A DNA stretch of 12,347 nt from Rhodospirillaceae bacterium. GTDB lineage: Bacteria; Pseudomonadota; Alphaproteobacteria; Rhodospirillales; Magnetovibrionaceae. The notes below the pieces were generated by a model that was not told where the DNA came from, did no database searches, and worked only from the letters and a program-made list of their open reading frames with translations. The DNA is taken from contig JAOULV010000015.1 of NCBI GenBank assembly GCA_029881835.1, positions 1 to 12,347 on the forward strand, read 5' to 3'. How positions within the stretch are numbered: position 1 is the stretch's first letter; each line of letters starts with the position of its first letter. Position numbers and translations under genes: made by a program. Below are positions 1 to 5,781 of this stretch, piece by piece.

Positions 1-268
1 TATCATTAATGGTGCGGTTTGTCCGCGATAACGACATCTCTTTAAGCGACCTAACCTTTGAAAGTTCGGCCTGATAATGGTCAAGCGGATTGCCATCATC
101 GGTAGAGCTTATAAACGTCTTGAGCATATCGGTTTCCCGGTCATATAGCGCAACGGCAATACGATTAATTCCGGGCAGCCACTCCTTTACCTCGTCGTGA
201 AGTTCTTTCAGACGCTCACACAATTTGTTAACTGTCGGGTTTGATGGCACCATATTAATTTCGCCCAT
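1..268 (-). CDS. N-terminal fragment of a GAF-domain signalling protein (runs off window)
   Basis: An open frame enters at the left window edge and encodes roughly the first 89 residues of a protein whose remainder lies outside. Visible parts are an amphipathic stretch (NKLCERLKELHDEVKEWL) leading into GINRIAVALYDRETDMLKTF, which resembles the first helix and beta strand of a GAF sensor domain; the DGNPLDHYQAELS segment fits the following loop. In alphaproteobacteria such an N-terminus often precedes an HD-GYP, cyclase or kinase output, but no output domain is visible, so the function is unassigned. The start is uncertain: in-frame candidates are ATG at 268, ATG at 253 and GTG at 292, and none has a good Shine-Dalgarno sequence. 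It lies downstream of the rplQ terminator on the same strand and is probably a separate transcription unit. The family call is from recalled sequence resemblance, not a search. Confidence 0.6.
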   Translation of the reverse strand, partial: MGEINMVPSNPTVNKLCERLKELHDEVKEWLPGINRIAVALYDRETDMLKTFISSTDDGNPLDHYQAELSKVRSLKEMSLSRTNRTIND

Positions 269-358
269 ATCTGATGGTAATTGGTCTACCACGTTCTGTT
301 TTGCTTAAGGTCAATACTATCATAATAGGTTCTGGCAAGGACCGATAATAAAGAACAT

Positions 359-391
359 AAAAAAAGGCGACCCGTCAGGACCGCCCTTTTT
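359..391 (-). terminator. Rho-independent terminator of the alpha operon
   Basis: On the minus strand an 8-bp stem, GGCGGTCC pairing with GGGTCGCC through two central G-U wobbles, closes a TGAC tetraloop and is followed at once by seven U residues. It begins 23 nt after the rplQ stop codon. Five A residues precede the stem, so the plus strand also shows a stem followed by T residues; it could work in both directions, although no plus-strand gene enters here. Confidence 0.9.
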
Positions 392-414
392 AAGTATTTG
401 ATAGACCGGCAACC

Positions 415-843
415 CTATTCGGCTTCGGTTTCGGTTGCCCTGCGTGCTTCTTCACGGGCGCGGTCTGCCTTGCCCTTTTCGTTTACATCGCGGTCAACCA
501 GTTCGATAATTGCCATCGGGGCGGCGTCGCCATAGCGAAAGCCAGCCTTGAGCACGCGGGTGTAGCCACCGGGGCGTGCCTTGTAACGATCGGCCAAAAC
601 ATTAAACAGCTTCGCCACTGCGGCTTCATCGCGCAGGAATGAAAAAGCCTGACGGCGAGCATGAAGGCTGCCTTTTTTACCCAAGGTAATCATCTTGTCG
701 GCAATGGCGCGCATTTCCTTTGCCTTGGGCAAAGTTGTTTTTATTTGCTCGTGGGTCAGCAACGAGGCCGCCATGTTTGAAAACATAGCCTTACGGTGGC
801 TGCTGGTCCGGTTCAGTTTACGTAAACCATTATTGTGACGCAT
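415..843 (-). CDS. rplQ: 50S ribosomal protein L17
   Basis: Encodes 142 residues of bL17, a large-subunit protein near the peptide exit tunnel. The diagnostic N-terminus MRHNNGLRKLNRTSSHRKAM is present, then SLLTHEQIKTTLPKAKEMR around residues 27-45 and the core ending in GDAAPMAIIELVDR. The last 25 residues are a charged Glu/Arg/Ala-rich tail, common in bL17 and variable in length. The ATG start has AAGGA eight bases upstream. It is the last gene of the alpha operon, 125 bp after rpoA and followed by a strong intrinsic terminator. The unusually long, structured leader in front of it suggests post-transcriptional control or processing separating it from rpoA; that is inference. Confidence 0.98.
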   Translation of the reverse strand: MRHNNGLRKLNRTSSHRKAMFSNMAASLLTHEQIKTTLPKAKEMRAIADKMITLGKKGSLHARRQAFSFLRDEAAVAKLFNVLADRYKARPGGYTRVLKAGFRYGDAAPMAIIELVDRDVNEKGKADRAREEARRATETEAE

Positions 844-865
844 GTGCGGTATCCTTCTCGTTCCT

Positions 866-883
866 GATCTCGCTCACGAGATC
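866..883 (-). other. Perfect 7-bp hairpin in the rplQ leader
   Basis: GATCTCG and CGAGATC form a perfect seven-base-pair stem with a four-base loop (TGAG in the transcript). It ends just before the rplQ Shine-Dalgarno and has no following U-tract, so it is not an intrinsic terminator. It could position the ribosome-binding site, serve as a processing site or bind a protein; none of these is proven. A weaker CGGGC/GCCCG pair with a 10-base loop lies further upstream at 929-948. Confidence 0.6.
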
Positions 884-968
884 GATTGTGTTGCCACCGC
901 GCCACGCTAATTCGTGTACGTGGTGGTGCGGGCCCTTACCTGAGCCCGACTTTTAAAAACATGGTTGC

Positions 969-1988
969 TTAAAAGGGTTCTTCTAAGCGTTTTGCCATGT
1001 CTTCGATGTTTTCCGGCGGCCATTCTGCAATGTCCATACCCAGATGCAATCCCATTTGGGTCAGCACTTCCTTAATTTCGTTCAAGGATTTGCGGCCAAA
1101 GTTAGGGGTGCGAAGCATATCGCCTTCTGATTTTTGCACCAGGTCACCGATGTAAATGATGTTGTCGTTCTTCAGGCAGTTTGCCGAACGAACGGAAAGC
1201 TCCAGTTCGTCAACCTTGCGCAGAAGATTTTTATTGAACGGCAGTTCTTCGTAGCGTTCTTCTTCGGCCTTGGCGGCAACTGGTTCTTCAAAGTTAATAA
1301 ACAGACGCAACTGTTCGGTCAGGATACGCCCGGCCAACGCCATTGCGTCTTCGGGTGTAACTGAGCCGTTGGTGGTAACTTCCATGGTTAGTTTGTCCAA
1401 ATCGGTCTGCTGGCCAACACGGGTGTTTTCCACCTTGTAGCTTACTTTGCGAACCGGAGAGAAAATCGCATCAATCGGAATAAGGCCAATCGGCGGATCT
1501 TCCGGGCGGTTTTCAGACGCGGCAACATAACCTTTGCCGGTATCAACCGTGAATTCCATGTGCAGTTTGGAACCTTGGTCAAGGTGGCAAAGCACCAAGT
1601 CAGGATCCATAACTTCAATATCGGGTCCGGTCTGGATTTGCCCGGCGGTAACTTCGCCCGGCGTGTCAACCGAAAGGGTCATCTTTTTCTTTCCTTCGGA
1701 ATGGACCTTAAGACCCATGGATTTAATATTGAGAATAATATCGGTAACGTCTTCGCGTACGCCGGGAACAGACGAAAATTCGTGCAAAACACCGTCAATA
1801 TGAACGGCGGTAACTGCGCCACCACGAAGCGATGACAGCAGAACGCGACGAAGTGCGTTGCCCAATGTAAGCCCAAAACCACGCTCTAGCGGTTCGGCCA
1901 CGATGGTTGCCTGACGGCCGGAAAAGTTTCCCGACACAACGTCAAGTTTGGTGGGTTTTATAATTTCTTGCCAGTTTTTTTGAATCAC
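969..1988 (-). CDS. rpoA: DNA-directed RNA polymerase subunit alpha
   Basis: Encodes 339 residues of the alpha subunit, whose dimer scaffolds RNA polymerase assembly and whose C-terminal domain contacts UP elements and activators. The N-terminal dimerisation domain carries the GFGLTLGNALRRVLLSS motif near residues 37-53. An acidic linker (around 237-250) leads to the C-terminal domain with ELSVRSANCLKND, whose Arg (about residue 267) matches the DNA-contacting Arg265 of E. coli, and the NFGRKSLNEIKE helix-hairpin-helix segment. I chose the GTG at 1988, giving an MIQKNWQEIIKP start typical of alphaproteobacteria. It has GAGGA eight bases upstream, whereas the in-frame GTG at 2003 overlaps that site. 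It is third in the alpha operon. No rpsD precedes it, unlike in E. coli. Confidence 0.97.
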   Translation of the reverse strand: MIQKNWQEIIKPTKLDVVSGNFSGRQATIVAEPLERGFGLTLGNALRRVLLSSLRGGAVTAVHIDGVLHEFSSVPGVREDVTDIILNIKSMGLKVHSEGKKKMTLSVDTPGEVTAGQIQTGPDIEVMDPDLVLCHLDQGSKLHMEFTVDTGKGYVAASENRPEDPPIGLIPIDAIFSPVRKVSYKVENTRVGQQTDLDKLTMEVTTNGSVTPEDAMALAGRILTEQLRLFINFEEPVAAKAEEERYEELPFNKNLLRKVDELELSVRSANCLKNDNIIYIGDLVQKSEGDMLRTPNFGRKSLNEIKEVLTQMGLHLGMDIAEWPPENIEDMAKRLEEPF

Positions 1989-1996
1989 GGGGTGCG

Positions 1997-2001
1997 TCCT
2001 C
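1997..2001 (-). promoter_or_regulatory. Shine-Dalgarno that fixes the rpoA start
   Basis: GAGGA lies eight bases before the GTG at 1988. The longer reading frame would start at the GTG at 2003, which overlaps this site, so the shorter protein is favoured; the N-terminal family match agrees. Confidence 0.75.
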
Positions 2002-2054
2002 ACGCCTACTCGTTACGTTAATTGGCCCTATAAAAGAGCCTCGTACTAATCAAC

Positions 2055-2104
2055 CCGGCTAAGCGCCGGTATAATAAATAACCCGAATGTTCGGGGTTCC
2101 CGAA
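2055..2104 (-). other. Tandem and alternative hairpins in the rpsK-rpoA gap
   Basis: In transcript order the segments TTCGGG (2104-2099), CCCGAA (2095-2090) and TTCGGG (2087-2082) let the middle segment pair with either neighbour, giving two mutually exclusive stems of about five to six base pairs. A separate perfect stem CCGGC/GCCGG (2069-2065 with 2059-2055, loop GCTTA) follows. No U-tract follows either structure, so intrinsic termination is unlikely. The rest of the gap to rpoA is AT-rich and holds no convincing promoter. Confidence 0.5.
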
Positions 2105-2106
2105 GG

Positions 2107-2496
2107 TTAAACGCGCCGGCGTTTTCTCGGGCGACAGCCGTTGTGTGGTATCGGGGTAACGTCACGAATGGACGTAATTGTGAACCCGACAGCCTGCAGC
2201 GCACGAAGCGCCGATTCACGGCCTGAACCAGGACCCTTTACTTCAACTTCCAAGGTCTGCATTCCATGTTCTTGAGCTTTTTTGCCCGCATCTTCCGCTG
2301 CCATTTGCGCGGCATAAGGGGTCGATTTGCGCGAACCCTTGAAACCTTGCGTTCCGGCCGAAGACCATGCAATTGCATTGCCCTGCGCATCGGAGATGGT
2401 AATCATGGTGTTGTTAAACGTAGAATTTACATGCGCCACACCAGAAACTATGTTCTTGCGCTCACGACGACGGGGGCGGGTGGTAGCCTTTGCCAT
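2107..2496 (-). CDS. rpsK: 30S ribosomal protein S11
   Basis: Encodes 129 residues of uS11, a small-subunit platform protein that helps shape the mRNA exit path near the E site. The N-terminal basic tail (RPRRRERKN) is followed by the conserved core AHVNSTFNNTMITISD (21-36), GPGSGRESALRAL (88-100) and the invariant C-terminus PIPHNGCRPRKRRRV (115-129). Length is normal for the family. ATG start with AAGGAA eight bases upstream, 19 bp after the rpsM stop, so it is co-transcribed with rpsM. It is followed by a 118-bp structured spacer before rpoA. Confidence 0.98.
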   Translation of the reverse strand: MAKATTRPRRRERKNIVSGVAHVNSTFNNTMITISDAQGNAIAWSSAGTQGFKGSRKSTPYAAQMAAEDAGKKAQEHGMQTLEVEVKGPGSGRESALRALQAVGFTITSIRDVTPIPHNGCRPRKRRRV

Positions 2497-2515
2497 AAAT
2501 GCTCTTCCTTAAAGG

Positions 2516-2884
2516 TTATTTCTTCTTGCCAGCAATCGCTTTGGCGGGGCCTTTGCGAGTGCGTGCGTTTGTGTGTGTGCGCTGACCGCGAACCGGCAGA
2601 CCACGACGATGGCGAAGACCACGGTAGCAACCGAGGTCCATCAACCGTTTGATATTCATCGCTACTTCACGGCGAAGGTCACCTTCCACCTGATAGTCGC
2701 TATCAATGGTTTCGCGAATGTTGATAACTTCCGCATCAGTTAGGTCATTCACGCGACGTTCGTGCGGAATTCCTACTTTGTCACAGATGGCAACGGCCTT
2801 GGTGCGGCCGATACCGTGGATATATGTGAGCGCTATAACTACCCGTTTAGCGGTCGGGATGTTTACGCCAGCGATTCGAGCCAA
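2516..2884 (-). CDS. rpsM: 30S ribosomal protein S13
   Basis: Encodes 122 residues of uS13, a head protein that contacts the large subunit and the P-site tRNA. It has the N-terminal MARIAGVNIPTAKRV, a helix-two-turn-helix segment THGIGR-like (YIHGIGRTKA, 21-30), and the signature GLRHRRGLPVRGQRT around 89-103 followed by a Lys-rich tail that reaches into the tRNA sites. The start codon is TTG; no in-frame ATG lies near it, the AAGGAGA six bases upstream fits it, and the resulting N-terminus matches the family exactly. It is the first gene of the alpha operon, 102 bp after adk and behind its own consensus promoter. Confidence 0.98.
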   Translation of the reverse strand: MARIAGVNIPTAKRVVIALTYIHGIGRTKAVAICDKVGIPHERRVNDLTDAEVINIRETIDSDYQVEGDLRREVAMNIKRLMDLGCYRGLRHRRGLPVRGQRTHTNARTRKGPAKAIAGKKK

Positions 2885-2890
2885 GTCGAT

Positions 2891-2897
2891 TCTCCTT
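2891..2897 (-). promoter_or_regulatory. Strong Shine-Dalgarno supporting the TTG start of rpsM
   Basis: AAGGAGA is separated by six bases from the TTG start codon at 2884. A near-perfect ribosome-binding site paired with a weak initiation codon supports real use of TTG here. Confidence 0.85.
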
Positions 2898-2921
2898 AAA
2901 CACTGGTTTTGTTACGAAAAT

Positions 2922-2981
2922 CGTGTTGTCAAGGGGGTTAAGATGGCGGATTATATGCACTTCCGCCCCACTGTCAACACG
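2922..2981. repeat. Nested inverted repeats around the rpsM promoter
   Basis: The plus-strand arms CGTGTTGTCAAGGGGG (2922-2937) and CCCCACTGTCAACACG (2966-2981) match as inverted copies at 13 of 16 positions. Inside them GGCGGA (2945-2950) and TCCGCC (2962-2967) form a second, perfect 6-bp inverted repeat overlapping the -10 box. The outer arm at 2966-2981 contains the -35 hexamer; the other arm lies just after the expected transcription start. A smaller ACGA/TCGT pair sits at 2914-2924. In a transcript reading through from adk these arms could fold into one long hairpin. Confidence 0.6.
2950..2977 (-). promoter_or_regulatory. Consensus sigma70 promoter for rpsM-rpsK-rpoA-rplQ
   Basis: The minus strand shows TTGACA (2977-2972), a 16-bp spacer, then TATAAT (2955-2950); both hexamers match the sigma70 consensus at all six positions. 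Initiation would fall near 2943, giving a leader of roughly 59 nt before rpsM. The -35 box starts about 10 bp after the adk stop codon. A second TTGACA at 2932-2927 has no matching -10 box at the right distance. Confidence 0.88.
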
Positions 2982-2986
2982 TCTCT

Positions 2987-3634
2987 TTAACCAATTATTT
3001 CAACCAATTGATCGGTCACGGCATCTATATCTGCCATCCCGTCAACACTCTTCAAAACCCCCCGATTACCATAGTATGCAGCAATCGGAGCCGTCTGTTC
3101 GTGGTACGCTTTTAAGCGCGAGCGTACCGTTTCCTCATTATCGTCTGCCCGGCGGGAGAACTCGGTTCCGCCGCATTTGTCACAAACCCCTTCTTTTTCA
3201 GGGGTTTGGAACTTGTCATGATACCCGGCACCGCATTTGGCACAGGTATAACGCCCGCAGATGCGCTCAACCATGGCTTCGTCATCCACGGTCAATTCGA
3301 TCACAAAATCCATTGAAATGGACTTTTCAGATAACATCCCGTCCAGGGCTTCTGCCTGGGGTACGGTGCGGGGGAAGCCATCAAGGATAAAGCCGTCCTT
3401 ACAGTCCGGCTGGTCAATCCGTCCGGAAATCATACCGATGATGATTTCATCAGAAACCAAACCGCCCGATTCCATGATTGATTTGGCCTGTTTGCCCAAA
3501 TCGCTACCCGATGCCACCTCGGCGCGAAGCATGTCGCCGGTTGAAAGCTGGGTGAGACCGAATTTGTCTTCAATGCGCTTGGCTTGGGTGCCCTTGCCCG
3601 CTCCCGGTGGTCCTAAAAGTATAAGATTGGCCAT
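2987..3634 (-). CDS. adk: Adenylate kinase, long form with four-cysteine zinc lid
   Basis: Encodes 215 residues of cytosolic adenylate kinase, which interconverts ATP and AMP with two ADP. The P-loop GPPGAGKGT occupies residues 8-16, STGDMLR (31-37) is the AMP-binding region, and DGFPRTVPQAEAL (85-97) is the family signature. The long lid domain carries C131-x2-C134 and C151-x2-C154, the four-cysteine set that binds a structural zinc in many bacterial enzymes; E. coli Adk lacks it. The start ATG is 2 bp after the secY stop and its GAGGGAG site lies inside the end of secY, so translation is coupled. Placement between secY and rpsM is typical of alphaproteobacteria. The gene ends just before the rpsM promoter. 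Confidence 0.98.
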   Translation of the reverse strand: MANLILLGPPGAGKGTQAKRIEDKFGLTQLSTGDMLRAEVASGSDLGKQAKSIMESGGLVSDEIIIGMISGRIDQPDCKDGFILDGFPRTVPQAEALDGMLSEKSISMDFVIELTVDDEAMVERICGRYTCAKCGAGYHDKFQTPEKEGVCDKCGGTEFSRRADDNEETVRSRLKAYHEQTAPIAAYYGNRGVLKSVDGMADIDAVTDQLVEIIG

Positions 3635-3636
3635 GT

Positions 3637-4977
3637 TTATCTTCTCCCTCTTAATTTTGACTTTTTGATAAGCCCTTCATACTGGTGCGCCAGCATGTGT
3701 GATTGGATCTGGGCAACCGTATCCATAGTTACGGTAACCACAATTAAAAGGGAGGTCCCGCCGAAATAAAACGGTACAGAATATTTAGACATCAATATTT
3801 CCGGCAACAAACAAATTGCCGACAGATATGCCGCGCCCACAACGGTTAGGCGGGTAAGAACCTTGTCCAAATATTCAGATGTGTTTTTTCCCGGACGGAT
3901 ACCGGGAACAAAGCCGTTATATTTTTTCAGATTTTCCGCGGTATCGGCAGGGTTGAACACCACCGCGGTATAGAAAAATGCAAAAAACACGATCAAGAAC
4001 GTATAGACTGCAAGATAAAGCGGTTGGCCGCGACCAATGTATGACGTAAGGGTCGTCATCCATTCGGGGCCAGTGCCGGAAGAAAACGCAATAATCGTAA
4101 TCGGCAATGACAAAAGCGAGCCGGCAAAAATTGGCGGGATAACGCCTGCGGTATTTAATTTAAGCGGCAAATGTGTGGTTTGCCCTTCGGCCATGCGGTT
4201 ACCCTGCTGGCGTTTGGGGTATTGCACCAATATGCGGCGCTGGGCGCGCTCGACAAACACGATGAAAAAGATAACCGCCGCAGACATAACCAAAAGACCA
4301 ATAATAAACAGGGTAGACATTGACCCGGTACGGCCAAGTTCCAGGGTGCTGGCAACGGCTGTTGGCAAGTTGGCGACGATACCCGCAAAAATAATCAGCG
4401 ATATGCCGTTACCAATACCGCGCTGGGTTATTTGTTCGCCCAGCCACATCAAAAACATGGTGCCACCGGTCAAGGTAATAACGGCGGTAAAGCGGAAGAA
4501 CCAACCGGGATCGGCCACTGCTGGCCCCATGGAAGAAGATGTTCCTTCAATGCCGACCGCAATGCCGTATGCCTGCATTATGGTGATAAGCACCGTTAGG
4601 TAGCGGGTATATTGGTTGATTTTTTTTCTGCCCGTTTCGCCTTCTTTCTTCAATTGGTCCAGAGTTGGCGAAATAGCCGTCATTAGCTGCATGATAATGC
4701 TGGCAGAAATGTAGGGCATAATATTAAGGGCAAAAATGGTCATGCGCGAAAGCGCGCCACCGGTAAACATATCAAACATGCCCAGCAATCCGCTGGCGTT
4801 TTGTTTGAATATGTCTTGTAAGACTGCTGAATCTACGCCGGGAAGCGGAATATAGGTACCAAGACGATAAACAATCAGCGCGCCCAGGGTAAACCAGATG
4901 CGCTTCTTAAGCTCTTCCGCCTTAGCGAAGGATCCGAAGTTCATATTCCGGGCAAATTGCTCGGCGGCGGAGCTCAT
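3637..4977 (-). CDS. secY: Protein translocase channel subunit SecY
   Basis: Encodes 446 residues of the central pore of the SecYEG translocon in the inner membrane. About ten hydrophobic segments can be seen, the first near residues 27-45. Conserved marks are IPLPGVDS (43-50) before the plug, ALNIMPYISASIIMQLMT (83-100) in the second membrane segment, GEQITQRGIGNGISL (180-194), and the cytosolic loop NGFVPGIRPGKNTSEYL (354-370) whose Arg361 corresponds to the arginine needed for SecA function. The Arg/Lys-rich C-terminus ends KLRGRR. The ATG start has GGGGA upstream, 22 bp after rplO. This is the usual spc-operon position; rpmJ, which follows secY in E. coli, is absent and adk follows instead. 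Confidence 0.98.
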   Translation of the reverse strand: MSSAAEQFARNMNFGSFAKAEELKKRIWFTLGALIVYRLGTYIPLPGVDSAVLQDIFKQNASGLLGMFDMFTGGALSRMTIFALNIMPYISASIIMQLMTAISPTLDQLKKEGETGRKKINQYTRYLTVLITIMQAYGIAVGIEGTSSSMGPAVADPGWFFRFTAVITLTGGTMFLMWLGEQITQRGIGNGISLIIFAGIVANLPTAVASTLELGRTGSMSTLFIIGLLVMSAAVIFFIVFVERAQRRILVQYPKRQQGNRMAEGQTTHLPLKLNTAGVIPPIFAGSLLSLPITIIAFSSGTGPEWMTTLTSYIGRGQPLYLAVYTFLIVFFAFFYTAVVFNPADTAENLKKYNGFVPGIRPGKNTSEYLDKVLTRLTVVGAAYLSAICLLPEILMSKYSVPFYFGGTSLLIVVTVTMDTVAQIQSHMLAHQYEGLIKKSKLRGRR

Positions 4978-4999
4978 TTATTTATTCCCCAAGCCTTGA

Positions 5000-5542
5000 T
5001 TATTTGGCAAAGCGTGCTGCGCGCTTTTCGGCTGCTGCAATACGGCGTTCAGTTCTTTTACCGGTTTTTGCTGGCTCAACCGCTTTAACTTTAACGGTCA
5101 ATTCACCGCCCGCTTTTTTTACCGCTTCAATAGCGGCGGTAGAAGCGCCATCGGCTTCGATGTTAAGCTTGGTTTTCAGTTCGCCCTTGGCAAGAATACG
5201 AATACCATCAACGCTTCCTTTAATAAGGCCGCTCGCGCGAAGAGATTTTTGGTCAACCAATTCTTTGGCGTTAATGGTTCCGGCATCAACCGCTTTTTGC
5301 AGGCGGCCAATATTAATTTCCGCATATTTTTTGCGGAAAATATTGTTAAAGCCGCGCTTTGGCAGGCGACGGAAAAGCGGCATTTGGCCGCCTTCGAAGC
5401 CAAGCAGTGAAACACCGCTTCTTGATTTCTGGCCTTTTACACCACGACCACCGGTCTTACCCGTGCCCGAGCCGATGCCCCGGCCGATACGCTTGCGGTT
5501 TTTGGTGGCGCCTTGGTTATCGCTTAATTGGTTGAGCTTCAT
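5000..5542 (-). CDS. rplO: 50S ribosomal protein L15
   Basis: Encodes 180 residues of uL15, a late-assembly protein of the large subunit. The Gly/Arg-rich N-terminal extension that penetrates rRNA is present (KRIGRGIGSGTGKTGGRGVK, 17-36), followed by GFEGGQMPLFRRLPKRGF (48-65), the family signature, and the globular core ending near residue 153. Beyond that is an extra tail of about 27 residues rich in Ala, Lys and Arg; E. coli L15 has 144 residues and no such tail. ATG start with AAGGGA eight bases upstream, 32 bp after rpmD. A tail of this kind probably binds rRNA on the surface, which is inference. Confidence 0.98.
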   Translation of the reverse strand: MKLNQLSDNQGATKNRKRIGRGIGSGTGKTGGRGVKGQKSRSGVSLLGFEGGQMPLFRRLPKRGFNNIFRKKYAEINIGRLQKAVDAGTINAKELVDQKSLRASGLIKGSVDGIRILAKGELKTKLNIEADGASTAAIEAVKKAGGELTVKVKAVEPAKTGKRTERRIAAAEKRAARFAK

Positions 5543-5574
5543 CTTAACTATCCCTTTGAGAATAAAAGCAGGTA

Positions 5575-5769
5575 TTATTTACCGGCTTCTTCAACGCGAA
5601 CAAGGTGCGAAACCTTGTTAATCATGCCGCGGACAGAAGGTGTGTCTTCCAGTTCGCGGGTACGGTTCATTTTATTAAGTCCCAAACCTTTAAGGGTTTC
5701 CAACTGGTCATCTGGGCGACCGATTGGGCTTCCTATTTGGGTTACTTTTACAGTTTTCTTGGCGGACAT
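5575..5769 (-). CDS. rpmD: 50S ribosomal protein L30
   Basis: Encodes 64 residues of uL30, a small large-subunit protein absent from some bacterial lineages. The sequence KVTQIGSPIGRPDDQLETLKGL (with IGRP near residues 16-19), GLNKMNRTRELEDTPSVRGMI and a final VSHLVRVEE strand fit the compact ferredoxin-like fold and its usual length of about 60. ATG start with AAGGAG eight bases upstream, 12 bp after the rpsE stop. It sits between rpsE and rplO as in the standard spc order, which independently supports the identity of so short a gene. Confidence 0.97.
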   Translation of the reverse strand: MSAKKTVKVTQIGSPIGRPDDQLETLKGLGLNKMNRTRELEDTPSVRGMINKVSHLVRVEEAGK

Positions 5770-5781
5770 CTAGGTTGCTCC

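Noticed and set aside
286..314. Possible promoter (TTGACC) for the GAF-domain gene
   Set aside because: The hexamer 17 bases downstream is TGGTAG, a poor -10 box, and other nearby pairings are no better; I could not support a promoter.
2927..2932. Second TTGACA as another -35 box before rpsM
   Set aside because: No TATAAT-like hexamer lies 16-18 bases downstream. The match is explained as part of the inverted repeat arm.
2923..3390. Open frame of 155 codons on the plus strand opposite adk and its downstream gap
   Set aside because: No ribosome-binding site or known domain, and it runs against adk and across the rpsM promoter.
4037..4603. Open frame of 188 codons on the plus strand opposite secY
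   Set aside because: It lies wholly antisense to the conserved secY, has no recognisable domain and no Shine-Dalgarno; its composition is that of a complementary-strand shadow.
5004..5621. Open frame of 205 codons on the plus strand opposite rplO
   Set aside because: Antisense to the Ala/Lys-rich rplO gene; low stop density on the opposite strand follows from that codon use, and no family resemblance is seen.
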